Origin: Geminicoccaceae bacterium
Lineage (GTDB): Bacteria; Pseudomonadota; Alphaproteobacteria; Geminicoccales; Geminicoccaceae
DNA: 9,809 nt
Direction: 5' to 3'
Assembly (NCBI GenBank): GCA_030824835.1
Contig: JAPJRA010000084.1
Span: forward strand, 1 to 9,809
A program made the position numbers and the translations under genes. The notes below the pieces were generated by a model. The model was not told the DNA's origin and made no database searches. It was given only the letters and a program-made list of their open reading frames with translations. Below are positions 1-6,498 of this stretch, piece after piece. The stretch's first letter is position 1. Each line of letters starts with the position of its first letter.

Positions 1-425
1 TCACGTCGCCCAGCACCCAGCCCGAGCGTCACCCGCTCCGTGCGGTTGCCCTGGTCCACCGCGACGAACTGGCCGGTGAGGACCAGACCCGTCTGCAGGC
101 CCGGAGGCAGCCCGTAGCCGCGCTGCGCCGGCAGCCCCAGATCGCGGATCTCGGCCACGAGCTTGTCGGCCATGGCGTTCGCCGCCTGCCGGCCGACCTG
201 GAGCTCCTGGGCCGTGCGCGCCACGCCGTCGTTGGCACCGAGCGTCTCGTCGATCGTGCCGCTCAGGCCAGGGTCGAGTTGGACCTCACCCCGCGCTACG
301 GCGAAATCCTGGACCACCACGACCTGCGGCCGCGGCAGTTCCGCGCCGCCAGTCTCAAGCTGACTCGAGCTCGACGTGCAGCCTACCAGCAGCATCAGAC
401 CAAGTATCCCCGCCAGACTTCTCAT
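1..425 (-). CDS. DUF4410-type lipoprotein, partial (C-terminus beyond the window)
   Basis: Reading leftward from an ATG at 423-425, an open frame runs without a stop off the left edge (141 complete codons). The first 16 residues are a lipoprotein signal: a basic start (MRSL), a hydrophobic stretch, then the lipobox LVGC with Cys16 as the lipidated residue. A Ser-rich linker follows. The mature part has the pattern of the DUF4410 family: a V-V-V-V-x-D-F strand near 35-41, a helical region around 72-95 (VGRQAANAMADKLV), and the LGLGAGR motif at 134-140 that precedes the end of this domain. The function of this family is unknown; an outer-membrane or periplasmic anchored role is inferred from the signal only. 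A GAGGA ribosome binding site lies 10 bases before the ATG. A hairpin and about 100 bases separate it from the DMT gene on the same strand, so it is probably not part of that operon. The family assignment comes from motif recall. Confidence 0.8.
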   Translation of the reverse strand, partial: MRSLAGILGLMLLVGCTSSSSQLETGGAELPRPQVVVVQDFAVARGEVQLDPGLSGTIDETLGANDGVARTAQELQVGRQAANAMADKLVAEIRDLGLPAQRGYGLPPGLQTGLVLTGQFVAVDQGNRTERVTLGLGAGRR

Positions 426-512
426 TATGTTATGGTCCTCATTGGTGGTGGTGCATCGCCTCTTAGATGGATTCACACCACGGTGCGAGGCCGGTTGTCG
501 AGGCGCAAACGT

Positions 513-530
513 CGCATCGCTCGGGATGCG
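513..530 (-). terminator. Small hairpin just after the DMT transporter stop codon
   Basis: A 6-bp perfect stem (513-518 CGCATC with 525-530 GATGCG) and a 6-base loop begin one base after the TGA stop of the leftward-read DMT gene. On the transcribed strand only a short TTT follows a few bases later, so this is not a classical intrinsic terminator. It could be a weak end-of-operon hairpin or a 3'-end stabiliser. The rest of 426-531 shows only a GGTGG-type run near the lipoprotein ribosome binding site and no convincing promoter. Confidence 0.3.
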
Positions 531-531
531 T

Positions 532-1416
532 TCATACCGCGGTCGCCGGCTCGCCCACCGACCGGGCCCGCATCGCGGCAAGCGCAGCACCGATGATCAG
601 CGCGGCGCCGGCCAACGTCGCGAGCGACGGGATCTCGCCGAAAAAGACGATGCCCAGGGCGGTCGCCCAGACGAAAGCAGTATACTCGATGGCGCCGAGA
701 CGGCTCGCTTCGGCACGCCCATAGGCCCAGGTCAACGCGACATGCCCGGCAGTGCCGAGCAGGCCGATGAGGACGAACCAGAGCAGCGTGGAGCCCGTGA
801 GCGGTGACCATGCCAGCGCGCCGAACGGCACCACGAGGACGGCCGCGAACCCGTTCTGCAGAAGCACGATGGTGGCGATCGGGTCGCGGCCGGCGCGCGC
901 CCTGAGGCTGACCATGGCGATCGCATAGGACGCGGCTGCAGCCATGGCGGCCGCGATGCCCAGCAGCGTACCACTACCCGAGCGTTGCAGCTCGCCCGCG
1001 AGCACGACCAGCACCCCCAGGAAGCCGACGCCGATGGCTGCCAGCACGCCGCCGCTCGGCCGCTCGCCCAAGCTCAATCGCGCCAGCAGCGCGATCATGA
1101 TGGGCGCCGTGAAGGACAGCGCCAGGGTGACCACGAGTGGCAGTACCGAAAGTGCGTAGAAAAACGTCACGGCCGTGAACACCACGGCCAGCGCGCGCAG
1201 CAAATGCGCCTGCAACGTCTCCATCGGCGGCAAACGGCGGTCGCCCACGAGGAATAGCGGCAGCGCGAACAGGGTACCGAATGCATAGCGCAGCAGCACG
1301 ATCTGCCAGGTCCCGACGCTGCCGGAGACTTGCTTGACGGCGGCATCCATCATCGACAGCAGCCCGATCCCGGCGATCGCCATCAACACGGGCCGCGCTT
1401 GGCCGGAGGAAAACAT
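532..1416 (-). CDS. DMT-superfamily transporter (two EamA domains)
   Basis: This is a 294-residue, very hydrophobic inner-membrane protein with the length and repeat layout of the drug/metabolite transporter superfamily. The first EamA half spans about residues 10-140, the second about 150-282, and together they give about ten membrane segments. Family-typical points are LLRYAFGTLFALP at 41-53 near the start of the first half, SLGERPS at 115-121 between membrane segments, the AYGRAEASRLGAIEY stretch at 231-245, and FFGEIPS at 258-264 near the last segments. EamA proteins mostly export small metabolites or amino acids, and some import; the substrate cannot be predicted here. It is the last gene of the leftward series, 65 bases after the dioxygenase stop. 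The ATG at 1414-1416 has only a weak upstream purine stretch (ATCAGGG). Its place behind an importer and an oxygenase suggests, as inference only, export of a product or intermediate. Confidence 0.9.
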   Translation of the reverse strand: MFSSGQARPVLMAIAGIGLLSMMDAAVKQVSGSVGTWQIVLLRYAFGTLFALPLFLVGDRRLPPMETLQAHLLRALAVVFTAVTFFYALSVLPLVVTLALSFTAPIMIALLARLSLGERPSGGVLAAIGVGFLGVLVVLAGELQRSGSGTLLGIAAAMAAAASYAIAMVSLRARAGRDPIATIVLLQNGFAAVLVVPFGALAWSPLTGSTLLWFVLIGLLGTAGHVALTWAYGRAEASRLGAIEYTAFVWATALGIVFFGEIPSLATLAGAALIIGAALAAMRARSVGEPATAV

Positions 1417-1481
1417 GACCCTGATCCAACCGCCGCTTCACGGCATGCTGATAGTGTGGACAAACAGCCAGAGGGTCGAGC

Positions 1482-2315
1482 TTATAGTCCCCCGTCACCT
1501 GTAGGCGACAGCTCCTTTGCGGAACCGTTCCAGAGCACCGGGAACCAATCGGCCCGCAACCGTTGACCCGCCTGCATGCCGTGGCCGGGGTAGGGCGGCG
1601 AGGTGCGGCCGGGCCGCTCGGCGTAGCGCGCGTCGTCGCCGACCCATCGCAACGACAGCACCCGCCGCCTGCTCGACGCGGCATTGCCGCGGGCACCGTG
1701 CACGGTCCTGAAATCGAACAACACGGCATCACCGGGTTCGAGTGCCCATTCCAGCACTTCGAGATCGGGCTCGCGATCCGGCTCCGGGATGGGTCGGTAA
1801 TCGCCGGACTCGGCGTAGAAGCTGCTCTGGTCCAGCCACCGCACCGGTAGTACCCACTTGTCCCACCGGTGCGAGCCCGCGATCAGGCGCAAGGTCGCGG
1901 TGCCTACTGGCTCGACTGGAATCCAGAAGCTCACGGTCTGGCTGCCGTCGATGAAATAATAGGGGATGTCCTGGTGCCAGGGCGTCTCCTTTTGGGTCCC
2001 TGGCTCCTTGACCAGTACGTGATCGTGAAAAAACTGTGCCGTGGTCGAGCGCATGACGGCGGCGGCGATCGCCGCCGCTGGGGATTCCAGCACGATACGG
2101 CGGAATTCCGGGATGCGTTCCCAATTGCAGTAATCGTCGAAGAAGCTCCCCGGCTCACCTTCACGCACACTCTCGGCTGCATAGGGCCCAGGCTCGCGCA
2201 TGTTGCGCTCGATCCCGGCGGCGATGACGTCGATCCACTCCTTGAACACACCCCGGAGACAGACCGCGCCATCCCGCTGGTAGGCGGCAATCGCCTCCGC
2301 GCCGATCGTGCTCAT
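1482..2315 (-). CDS. Phytanoyl-CoA dioxygenase (PhyH) family Fe(II)/2-oxoglutarate oxygenase
   Basis: This is a 277-residue cytoplasmic enzyme of the PhyH family, which uses Fe(II), O2 and 2-oxoglutarate to hydroxylate small molecules and releases succinate and CO2. The iron triad is visible: His114 and Asp116 in PWHQD, and the distal His206 in TVHGARGN. About ten residues further on, the arginines at 216-218 (SSRRRVLSLRW) are placed to hold the 2-oxoglutarate carboxylate. The SFWIPVEPV segment and the LRLIAGSH motif at 142-149 are typical of bacterial members. The start is the ATG at 2313-2315, preceded at 7 bases by a strong GAGGAG. An in-frame GTG at 2328-2330 would add five residues but overlaps that ribosome binding site, so I reject it. 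It lies 51 bases behind the permease gene, so it is probably co-transcribed with the sugar-type importer. The substrate is unknown. PhyH relatives act on ectoine, phosphonates, fatty acyl-CoAs and secondary metabolites, and nothing here selects among these. Confidence 0.92.
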   Translation of the reverse strand: MSTIGAEAIAAYQRDGAVCLRGVFKEWIDVIAAGIERNMREPGPYAAESVREGEPGSFFDDYCNWERIPEFRRIVLESPAAAIAAAVMRSTTAQFFHDHVLVKEPGTQKETPWHQDIPYYFIDGSQTVSFWIPVEPVGTATLRLIAGSHRWDKWVLPVRWLDQSSFYAESGDYRPIPEPDREPDLEVLEWALEPGDAVLFDFRTVHGARGNAASSRRRVLSLRWVGDDARYAERPGRTSPPYPGHGMQAGQRLRADWFPVLWNGSAKELSPTGDGGL

Positions 2316-2322
2316 TCCCGTT

Positions 2323-2328
2323 CTCCTC
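2323..2328 (-). promoter_or_regulatory. Ribosome binding site that fixes the dioxygenase start
   Basis: GAGGAG on the transcribed strand, 7 bases before the ATG at 2315. It overlaps the possible upstream GTG start and so decides for the ATG. It begins three bases after the end of the intercistronic hairpin. Confidence 0.8.
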
Positions 2329-2331
2329 ACC

Positions 2332-2357
2332 GGGAGGGAACGGACCGCTTCCCTCCC
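2332..2357 (-). repeat. Perfect 9-bp intercistronic hairpin between permease and dioxygenase genes
   Basis: GGGAGGGAA at 2332-2340 and its exact reverse complement TTCCCTCCC at 2349-2357 enclose an 8-base loop. It occupies the middle of the 51-base gap inside the probable operon. In the leftward transcript the stem ends three bases before the dioxygenase ribosome binding site, and no U-run follows. A factor-independent terminator is therefore unlikely. More plausible roles are protection of the 3' end of the ABC transporter message, an RNase-processing boundary, or modulation of dioxygenase translation. Confidence 0.6.
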
Positions 2358-2366
2358 ATCGCGCGA

Positions 2367-3383
2367 TTACACACGCTGCCGCAGCTTCTGCGCATAGACG
2401 TTGATGACCAGCGCCAACAGCAGGATCAGGCCGCGAATCAGGACCTTGAGAAAACTGTCGATGTCGATGTGGTCCAGACCATTGTTGAGCACGCCCAGTA
2501 CGAACAGCCCGAGGATGGTGTTGCCGATGCCGCCCCGTCCACCGAACAGGCTGGTGCCGCCCACGACCACGGCCGAGATCGAATCCAGCAGATAGTCATC
2601 GAACTCATTCTGCTGCGCGCTGCCGAAATAGGCCACCCCCAGCATGCCGGCGATGCCCGAGCAGACAGCCGAGATCACCATCACCGCGGCGATCACCAGC
2701 TTCACGTCGACACCGGCATATTCGGCCGCCTCGCGGTTGCCACCGACCATGTACACGTAGCGGCCAAAGCGCGTGTAGGTCAGCACCAGATGGCCTACGA
2801 GCAGAAACAGTGCGGCGACAATCACGATCCACGGTACCGGCCCCACCGTCCCTGACCCCAGCGTCTTGATGACCGGGGGCACCGCGTAGGCGATCTGGCC
2901 GCGGACCAGCATGGCGCAGATGCCGGCGCCGATCTGCAGCATCGCCAGGGTCATGATGAAGGATGGGATGCCGATCAGGGTGACACCCGCCGCGGTGACC
3001 AGGCCCAGCACGGTCGCGGTCAGGAGCGCGCCGATGACGGCGAGCCAACCCGGCAGCGGCAGGTTGGCGATGTTGACGTAGGATTCCTGCAGTGTGAAGA
3101 ACGCGACCGCGATTCCGGCGACATTGGCCACGGCCGCCACCGACAGGTCGATCTCGGCGGTGAGGATGACGAAGGTGAGCCCGGTGGCGATGATGGCTGT
3201 GATCGACACCTGGCGCAGCACGTTGCCCAGATTGTCCAGCGTCGCGAAGGAAGGACTCAGCGCGCAGAACACCACGACCAGGAACACCAGCGTCATGAGT
3301 GGCGCGATGTTGGTCAGCCGCGCGGCCAGCCAGCTCCCCCACCCCGCCGGTGCGGCCGGGCCGCGTGACGCCTGTGCTTCCAT
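2367..3383 (-). CDS. Sugar-type ABC transporter permease (RbsC/BPD_transp_2 family)
   Basis: This 338-residue inner-membrane protein is the membrane channel of a ribose/galactose-class ABC importer, normally working as a homodimer. The N-terminal 20 residues are Ala/Gly/Pro-rich and cytoplasmic; hydrophobic segments fill most of 28-330 (about 8-10 helices). Family landmarks are EIDLSVAAV at 77-85 (GIDLSVG in RbsC), the cytoplasmic coupling loop GGNREAAEYAGV at 214-225 that contacts the ATPase, and VVGGTSLFGGRGG at 273-285 followed by the GLFVLGVLNNGL helix at 292-303. Length is normal for the family (about 320-350). The ATG at 3381-3383 follows the ATPase stop by 9 bases, and the GAGG of its ribosome binding site overlaps that TGA stop, which suggests translational coupling. 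The class usually carries monosaccharides, but relatives also move polyols, autoinducer-2 and purine nucleosides, so the substrate is open. Confidence 0.95.
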   Translation of the reverse strand: MEAQASRGPAAPAGWGSWLAARLTNIAPLMTLVFLVVVFCALSPSFATLDNLGNVLRQVSITAIIATGLTFVILTAEIDLSVAAVANVAGIAVAFFTLQESYVNIANLPLPGWLAVIGALLTATVLGLVTAAGVTLIGIPSFIMTLAMLQIGAGICAMLVRGQIAYAVPPVIKTLGSGTVGPVPWIVIVAALFLLVGHLVLTYTRFGRYVYMVGGNREAAEYAGVDVKLVIAAVMVISAVCSGIAGMLGVAYFGSAQQNEFDDYLLDSISAVVVGGTSLFGGRGGIGNTILGLFVLGVLNNGLDHIDIDSFLKVLIRGLILLLALVINVYAQKLRQRV

Positions 3384-3392
3384 GGTCCTACC

Positions 3393-4910
3393 TCATGCCG
3401 CGGCGAGCAGGCGGTCCTTGCTCACCATCTCGTCCTTGAACTCACGCGTGATCGAGCCCTTGCGCATCACCAGGATGCGGTCGGCCAGAGCCAGCACCGT
3501 CTCGGGCTCGGCCGAGGCCACGATGACCCCGACCCCGTCCTCCTTCAGCCCCCGGACGATCTGCACCACATCCTCCTTGGCGCCGACGTCCATGCCTCGG
3601 GTCGGCTCGGCCAGGACCAGGACCCGCGGCATGTGCGTGAGCCAACGGGCCAGCGCTACCTTCTGCTGGTTGCCGCCGGAGAGGGTGCGCAACTCCGGCT
3701 CGACCGAGTAGGGCCGGATCCGCAGGCGATCGACATGACCCTGGGCGATCCGCCGTTCCTCGCCTGGATGCAGCAGGAAACGACCGATCCGCTCGAGGAT
3801 GCTGATCGAGATGTTCTTGTAGACCGGCTCCTCCGCGAACAGCATGCTGCGGCGGCTCTCCGGCACCAATGCCACACCGGCCCGGCGCGCCCTGGCGGTG
3901 CTCGTCAGCCGGACGGTCTGGCCGCCGATGCGCACGTCCCCCGCATCTGGCGGCAGCTTGCCCATCAGCGCCTTGGCGAGATCGAGCTGGCCCGAGCCCA
4001 TGAAGCCGTAGAAGCCAAGCACCTCACCAGGGCGAACCGAAAACGACACGTCGGCGAACGCACCCTTGCGTCCGAGGCCTCGGGCTTCCAACACGGCCGC
4101 TCCGGTGGCCGTCGTGGCCAGTGCCACCCGGCCCTCGATCGCCTCCTCCAGCTCCTCATGCCCCTGGCCGATCATCTGCTCGATCAGCCAGTGCTTGTCG
4201 ACATGTGCAGCCTCGGCCGTGGCGATCCGCCGGCTGTTGCGGAATACCGTCACGCGGTCGGAAACCTCGAGCACGTCCTCGAGGAAATGCGAGATGAAGA
4301 TGAAGCTGGTGCCCTCGGCCTTGAGGCGGCGCAGCACCGCGAACAGGCGCTGGATCTCCGGCGGTGACAGGGCCGAGGTCGGCTCGTCGAGGATGATGAT
4401 CCGCGCCCCGCTGAACAGGACGCGCCCCAGTTCGACCAGCTGCTGCAGCCCCAGCGGCAGCCGGCCAGCCTCCGCCGCCGGGTCGAGATCGATCCCGAGG
4501 CCTGCCAGATGTTCCTTCGCGGCACGCTGCATCGCCCGCCAGCGTACGATGCCAGCCTGATTCGTGAGCTGGTGGCCGAGAAAAACGTTCTCGGCCACGG
4601 TTAACGAGGGCACGATCGACAGCTCCTGATGGACCATGCCGATGCCGGCCGCGAGCGCATCCTTGGCACTGCGGAAATGCACCGGTCGACCGTCGAGGCG
4701 CATCTCGCCTTCATAGCTGCCGTGCACACCGGCAATGATCTTCATCAAGGTCGACTTGCCAGCGCCGTTCTCGCCGATCAGCCCATGCACCTCGCCTGCG
4801 GCCAACTTGAAATCGACCCCGGCCAACGCCGTCACGCCGCCGAAGGTCTTGCAGATCCCGGACAATTCCAGGATCGGCCGCCCTTGCTCGCCGCTCAGTG
4901 TCTCGCTCAC
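3393..4910 (-). CDS. Sugar-type ABC transporter ATP-binding protein (RbsA/MglA family, two nucleotide-binding domains)
   Basis: This 505-residue protein has two fused ATPase domains, the normal build for ribose/galactose-class importers. Domain 1 (about 12-255) has Walker A GENGAGKST at 46-54, the Q-loop in MVHQELS near 92-98, the Walker B ILDEP around Asp175/Glu176 and the H-loop His208 in FISHFLED. Its signature reads LPLGLQQ at 151-157 instead of the usual LSIGQQQ. Domain 2 (about 272-505) has the degenerate P-loop GFMGSGQ at 302-308, without the Walker lysine as is usual for this family, and a canonical LSGGNQQK signature at 410-417. The Walker B aspartate of domain 2 is replaced: the text is VLAEPTRGMDVGAK, with Ala434 before Glu435. 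The start is a GTG at 4908-4910, 21 bases after the binding-protein stop, with only a weak GAGG-type ribosome binding site. No upstream in-frame start is better. It powers import together with the permease that follows it. Confidence 0.95.
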   Translation of the reverse strand: MSETLSGEQGRPILELSGICKTFGGVTALAGVDFKLAAGEVHGLIGENGAGKSTLMKIIAGVHGSYEGEMRLDGRPVHFRSAKDALAAGIGMVHQELSIVPSLTVAENVFLGHQLTNQAGIVRWRAMQRAAKEHLAGLGIDLDPAAEAGRLPLGLQQLVELGRVLFSGARIIILDEPTSALSPPEIQRLFAVLRRLKAEGTSFIFISHFLEDVLEVSDRVTVFRNSRRIATAEAAHVDKHWLIEQMIGQGHEELEEAIEGRVALATTATGAAVLEARGLGRKGAFADVSFSVRPGEVLGFYGFMGSGQLDLAKALMGKLPPDAGDVRIGGQTVRLTSTARARRAGVALVPESRRSMLFAEEPVYKNISISILERIGRFLLHPGEERRIAQGHVDRLRIRPYSVEPELRTLSGGNQQKVALARWLTHMPRVLVLAEPTRGMDVGAKEDVVQIVRGLKEDGVGVIVASAEPETVLALADRILVMRKGSITREFKDEMVSKDRLLAAA

Positions 4911-4931
4911 CTGCCGGTCAGACCCTGCGCC

Positions 4932-5975
4932 TCAAATCAGGAAATGCCGCTGCATCCACAGCATGCCCTCGGCATTGGGCTTGGTGACCACCGGGCCGTC
5001 GGTGATGACATGCTGCGGGATGCCGCTGGTTCCCGTCTTCTCCCCGGTCAGTACCGCGGCAACGCCGGCTACGATGGCGCCGCCATGGATGCGGCAGGAT
5101 GGATTGCGCACGGTGGCGAGCATCCGCCCGTCGATCACCGCCTCGATCGCCGGCGGCATCGCGTCGACGCCACCGACCAGGATCTTGTCCCGGCCACGCG
5201 CCTTCATGACGTTCTGCGCGGCCAGCGCCATGTCGTCATTGTGGAAAAAGGCAGCCGAGATGTCCGGATACTTGGTCAGCAGGCTGTCCCAGATCCGAGT
5301 GGCCTTGGTCACGTCCCAATCGGCCGGCTGCGTGTCGAGCACGGTGATGTCCGGGTATTTGCTGACGACGCTTTCAAAACCCTTGGCGCGACCCTGTGCA
5401 CCCGTGTGCCCGAGCGCTCCCTGGGTCATCGTGATCGTGCCTTTGCCGCCGATCGCGTCGACGAGCGCCTGCGTCACCGCCGCACCCATGAACTCGTTGT
5501 CGGGCGCCAGGAAACTATGGACGTTGATCTGGTCGAGCGGGGCGATCAGCGTGTCCATGTCCATGACCGGGATGCCGGCATCGATCATCTTCTTGACCGG
5601 GTCGGTAAGCGTGCCGATGCCGAAGGCCTGGATTGCGACGAAATCCCATTTCTGGGAGGCCATGTTGTCGATGGCCGCGCGCTGCTTGGTGGCCGACAGC
5701 TCGCCATCGAACCAGGTCACCTCGACATTGAACAGCTTGCCCCAGAACTCGGCCGCCTGCTTGCCCTGCGCGCACCACGTCGCCTGCAGGCCGGCGTTCG
5801 AGAAGGCGGCCTTGAGCGGCTTCTCGGACCGGCCCATGTCGGCCGCCATGGCGGCACTCATCATGGAATCCATGCCGAACCCGCCGAACAGCGCTGCCGC
5901 CGCCGCGCTGGATCCCGCCGCCTTCTTGATCAGCGAGCGCCGGCTGGCCGGCGACATCTTGTCACCCATGGTCAT
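4932..5975 (-). CDS. Periplasmic sugar-type substrate-binding protein with Tat signal (Peripla_BP_4 family)
   Basis: This 347-residue protein captures the substrate for the importer encoded by the next two genes. It starts with a twin-arginine signal: SRRSLIKK at 11-18, then an Ala/Gly-rich hydrophobic stretch to about residue 44, with a likely cleavage near AMAAD at 42-46. Export in folded form is therefore predicted. The mature protein has the two-lobe fold of the ribose-binding class: KAAFSNAGLQATW at the first strand, WDFVAIQAFG, AGIPVMDMD, FFHNDDMALAA, and the late VGGVDAMPPAIEAVIDGRMLATV segment, which matches the GFDG..DAI..VKDG..AATV region of RbsB-like proteins. I chose the ATG at 5973-5975 because GGGAGG lies 6 bases before it; the frame is open further upstream, to 6056, but those residues look like untranslated leader. 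It is the first gene of the leftward operon. Ligand residues do not reveal the substrate. Confidence 0.93.
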   Translation of the reverse strand: MTMGDKMSPASRRSLIKKAAGSSAAAAALFGGFGMDSMMSAAMAADMGRSEKPLKAAFSNAGLQATWCAQGKQAAEFWGKLFNVEVTWFDGELSATKQRAAIDNMASQKWDFVAIQAFGIGTLTDPVKKMIDAGIPVMDMDTLIAPLDQINVHSFLAPDNEFMGAAVTQALVDAIGGKGTITMTQGALGHTGAQGRAKGFESVVSKYPDITVLDTQPADWDVTKATRIWDSLLTKYPDISAAFFHNDDMALAAQNVMKARGRDKILVGGVDAMPPAIEAVIDGRMLATVRNPSCRIHGGAIVAGVAAVLTGEKTGTSGIPQHVITDGPVVTKPNAEGMLWMQRHFLI

Positions 5976-5981
5976 GATCTG

Positions 5982-5987
5982 CCTCCC
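5982..5987 (-). promoter_or_regulatory. Ribosome binding site that fixes the binding-protein start
   Basis: GGGAGG on the transcribed strand, 6 bases before the ATG at 5975. It places the start directly before the Tat signal and rules out the longer frame beginning at 6056. Confidence 0.8.
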
Positions 5988-5998
5988 TGCAGGCTTAT

Positions 5999-6043
5999 CG
6001 ATCGTTCGAAGCGATCGGATGCGCGGCACTTTGGAGCGCTTCG
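5999..6043. promoter_or_regulatory. Operator-like inverted repeats upstream of the ABC operon
   Basis: Three overlapping symmetric elements are visible: CGATCG at 5999-6004 and 6012-6017 around a TTCGAAG centre; 7-base arms CGAAGCG at 6007-6013 and CGCTTCG at 6037-6043; and a near-palindrome GGAGCGCTTC at 6033-6042 with a central CG. A central-CG near-palindrome just upstream of a sugar ABC operon resembles LacI/GalR-family operators. No regulator gene of that type is in the window, so the assignment is speculative. The arms could also form a leader hairpin in the transcript. Confidence 0.3.
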
Positions 6044-6485
6044 CCGGGGTTTGCAATCCTGTCCGCCCTGGACGAGCAGTCTTAAACGGTGCTGCAGAGG
6101 ATTCCGGCGCACGCCATACAACCCGCAGCTTTGGCCGCTGGTGTCAGCGCCACCGCACCTTCCGCCGGGAAGCCGGTCGAGCCGCGACGCCACCGTGCGA
6201 TCGGCCGCGAACCTCTCCTGGCGCCGAAGATTGACGTCTCGCTACAGAGTGATCGTGCAGGCCGGGACATTACAACTCTGGATTGTATAGAGAGCACCGC
6301 TGAGCGCGCATCAGGCGTGTCGGCCTGTCGGGCCATATGTCACCTGACCAGTCCGCCATAGCATTACCTTGCACACCCAGGGCATACGCATACGCTGCGC
6401 ACAGAGTAGCTACGGCGTCATGCACTAGTCAGTTCGGCCGACATGGCGCTATATGGCCCAAGAATGCACGTCACTAGAAGCCGGC

Positions 6486-6493
6486 AAAGGGGG
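6486..6493 (+). promoter_or_regulatory. Ribosome binding site of the decarboxylase-family gene
   Basis: AAAGGGGG ending 5 bases before the ATG at 6499. It supports that start and hence the full-length N-terminal extension of the protein. Confidence 0.7.
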
Positions 6494-6498
6494 CTAAA

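Larger units (their letters stand above)
5976..6498. other. Divergent intergenic region, about 520 bases, no gene seen
   Basis: This gap separates the leftward ABC operon from the rightward decarboxylase-gltS pair and should hold both promoters. Short open frames on both strands (6082-6336 and 6089-6361) have no recognisable protein pattern and no good ribosome binding site. The half near the ABC operon is GC-rich with operator-like inverted repeats. The half near the decarboxylase (from about 6240) is more AT-rich, as expected for a promoter, with a TATAGA at 6286-6291 that lacks a convincing -35 partner. Two copies of a 9-base word in opposite orientation lie at 6330-6338 and 6451-6459. I could not assign a transcription start on either strand with confidence. 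Confidence 0.6.

Noticed and set aside
974..1732. 252-aa minus-strand open frame overlapping the dioxygenase and DMT genes
   Set aside because: It is in another frame of the same strand and has an Arg/Ala/Gly-rich shadow composition. The two real genes it crosses have clear motifs.
2316..2330. GTG at 2328-2330 as the dioxygenase start
   Set aside because: It overlaps the GAGGAG ribosome binding site that is ideally spaced for the ATG at 2315, and it has no Shine-Dalgarno sequence of its own.
5976..6056. Upstream in-frame start for the binding protein at 6056
   Set aside because: It would put 27 charged residues ahead of a Tat signal, and the GGGAGG at 5982-5987 clearly serves the ATG at 5975.
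4629..6290. Long open frames on the plus strand (553 aa from 4629, 499 aa from 4735) opposite the binding-protein and ATPase genes
   Set aside because: Their translations are rich in His, Arg, Asp and Pro with no recognisable domain. They are antisense to two genes with clear family motifs, as expected in GC-rich DNA.
6082..6361. Small open frames on both strands in the divergent gap
   Set aside because: No ribosome binding site of note, no domain pattern, and low-complexity Arg/Ala/Pro composition. Treated as non-coding.
6382..6394. Tandem GCATAC-type repeat in the divergent gap
   Set aside because: Only two short units; too little to call a repeat array or an iteron.
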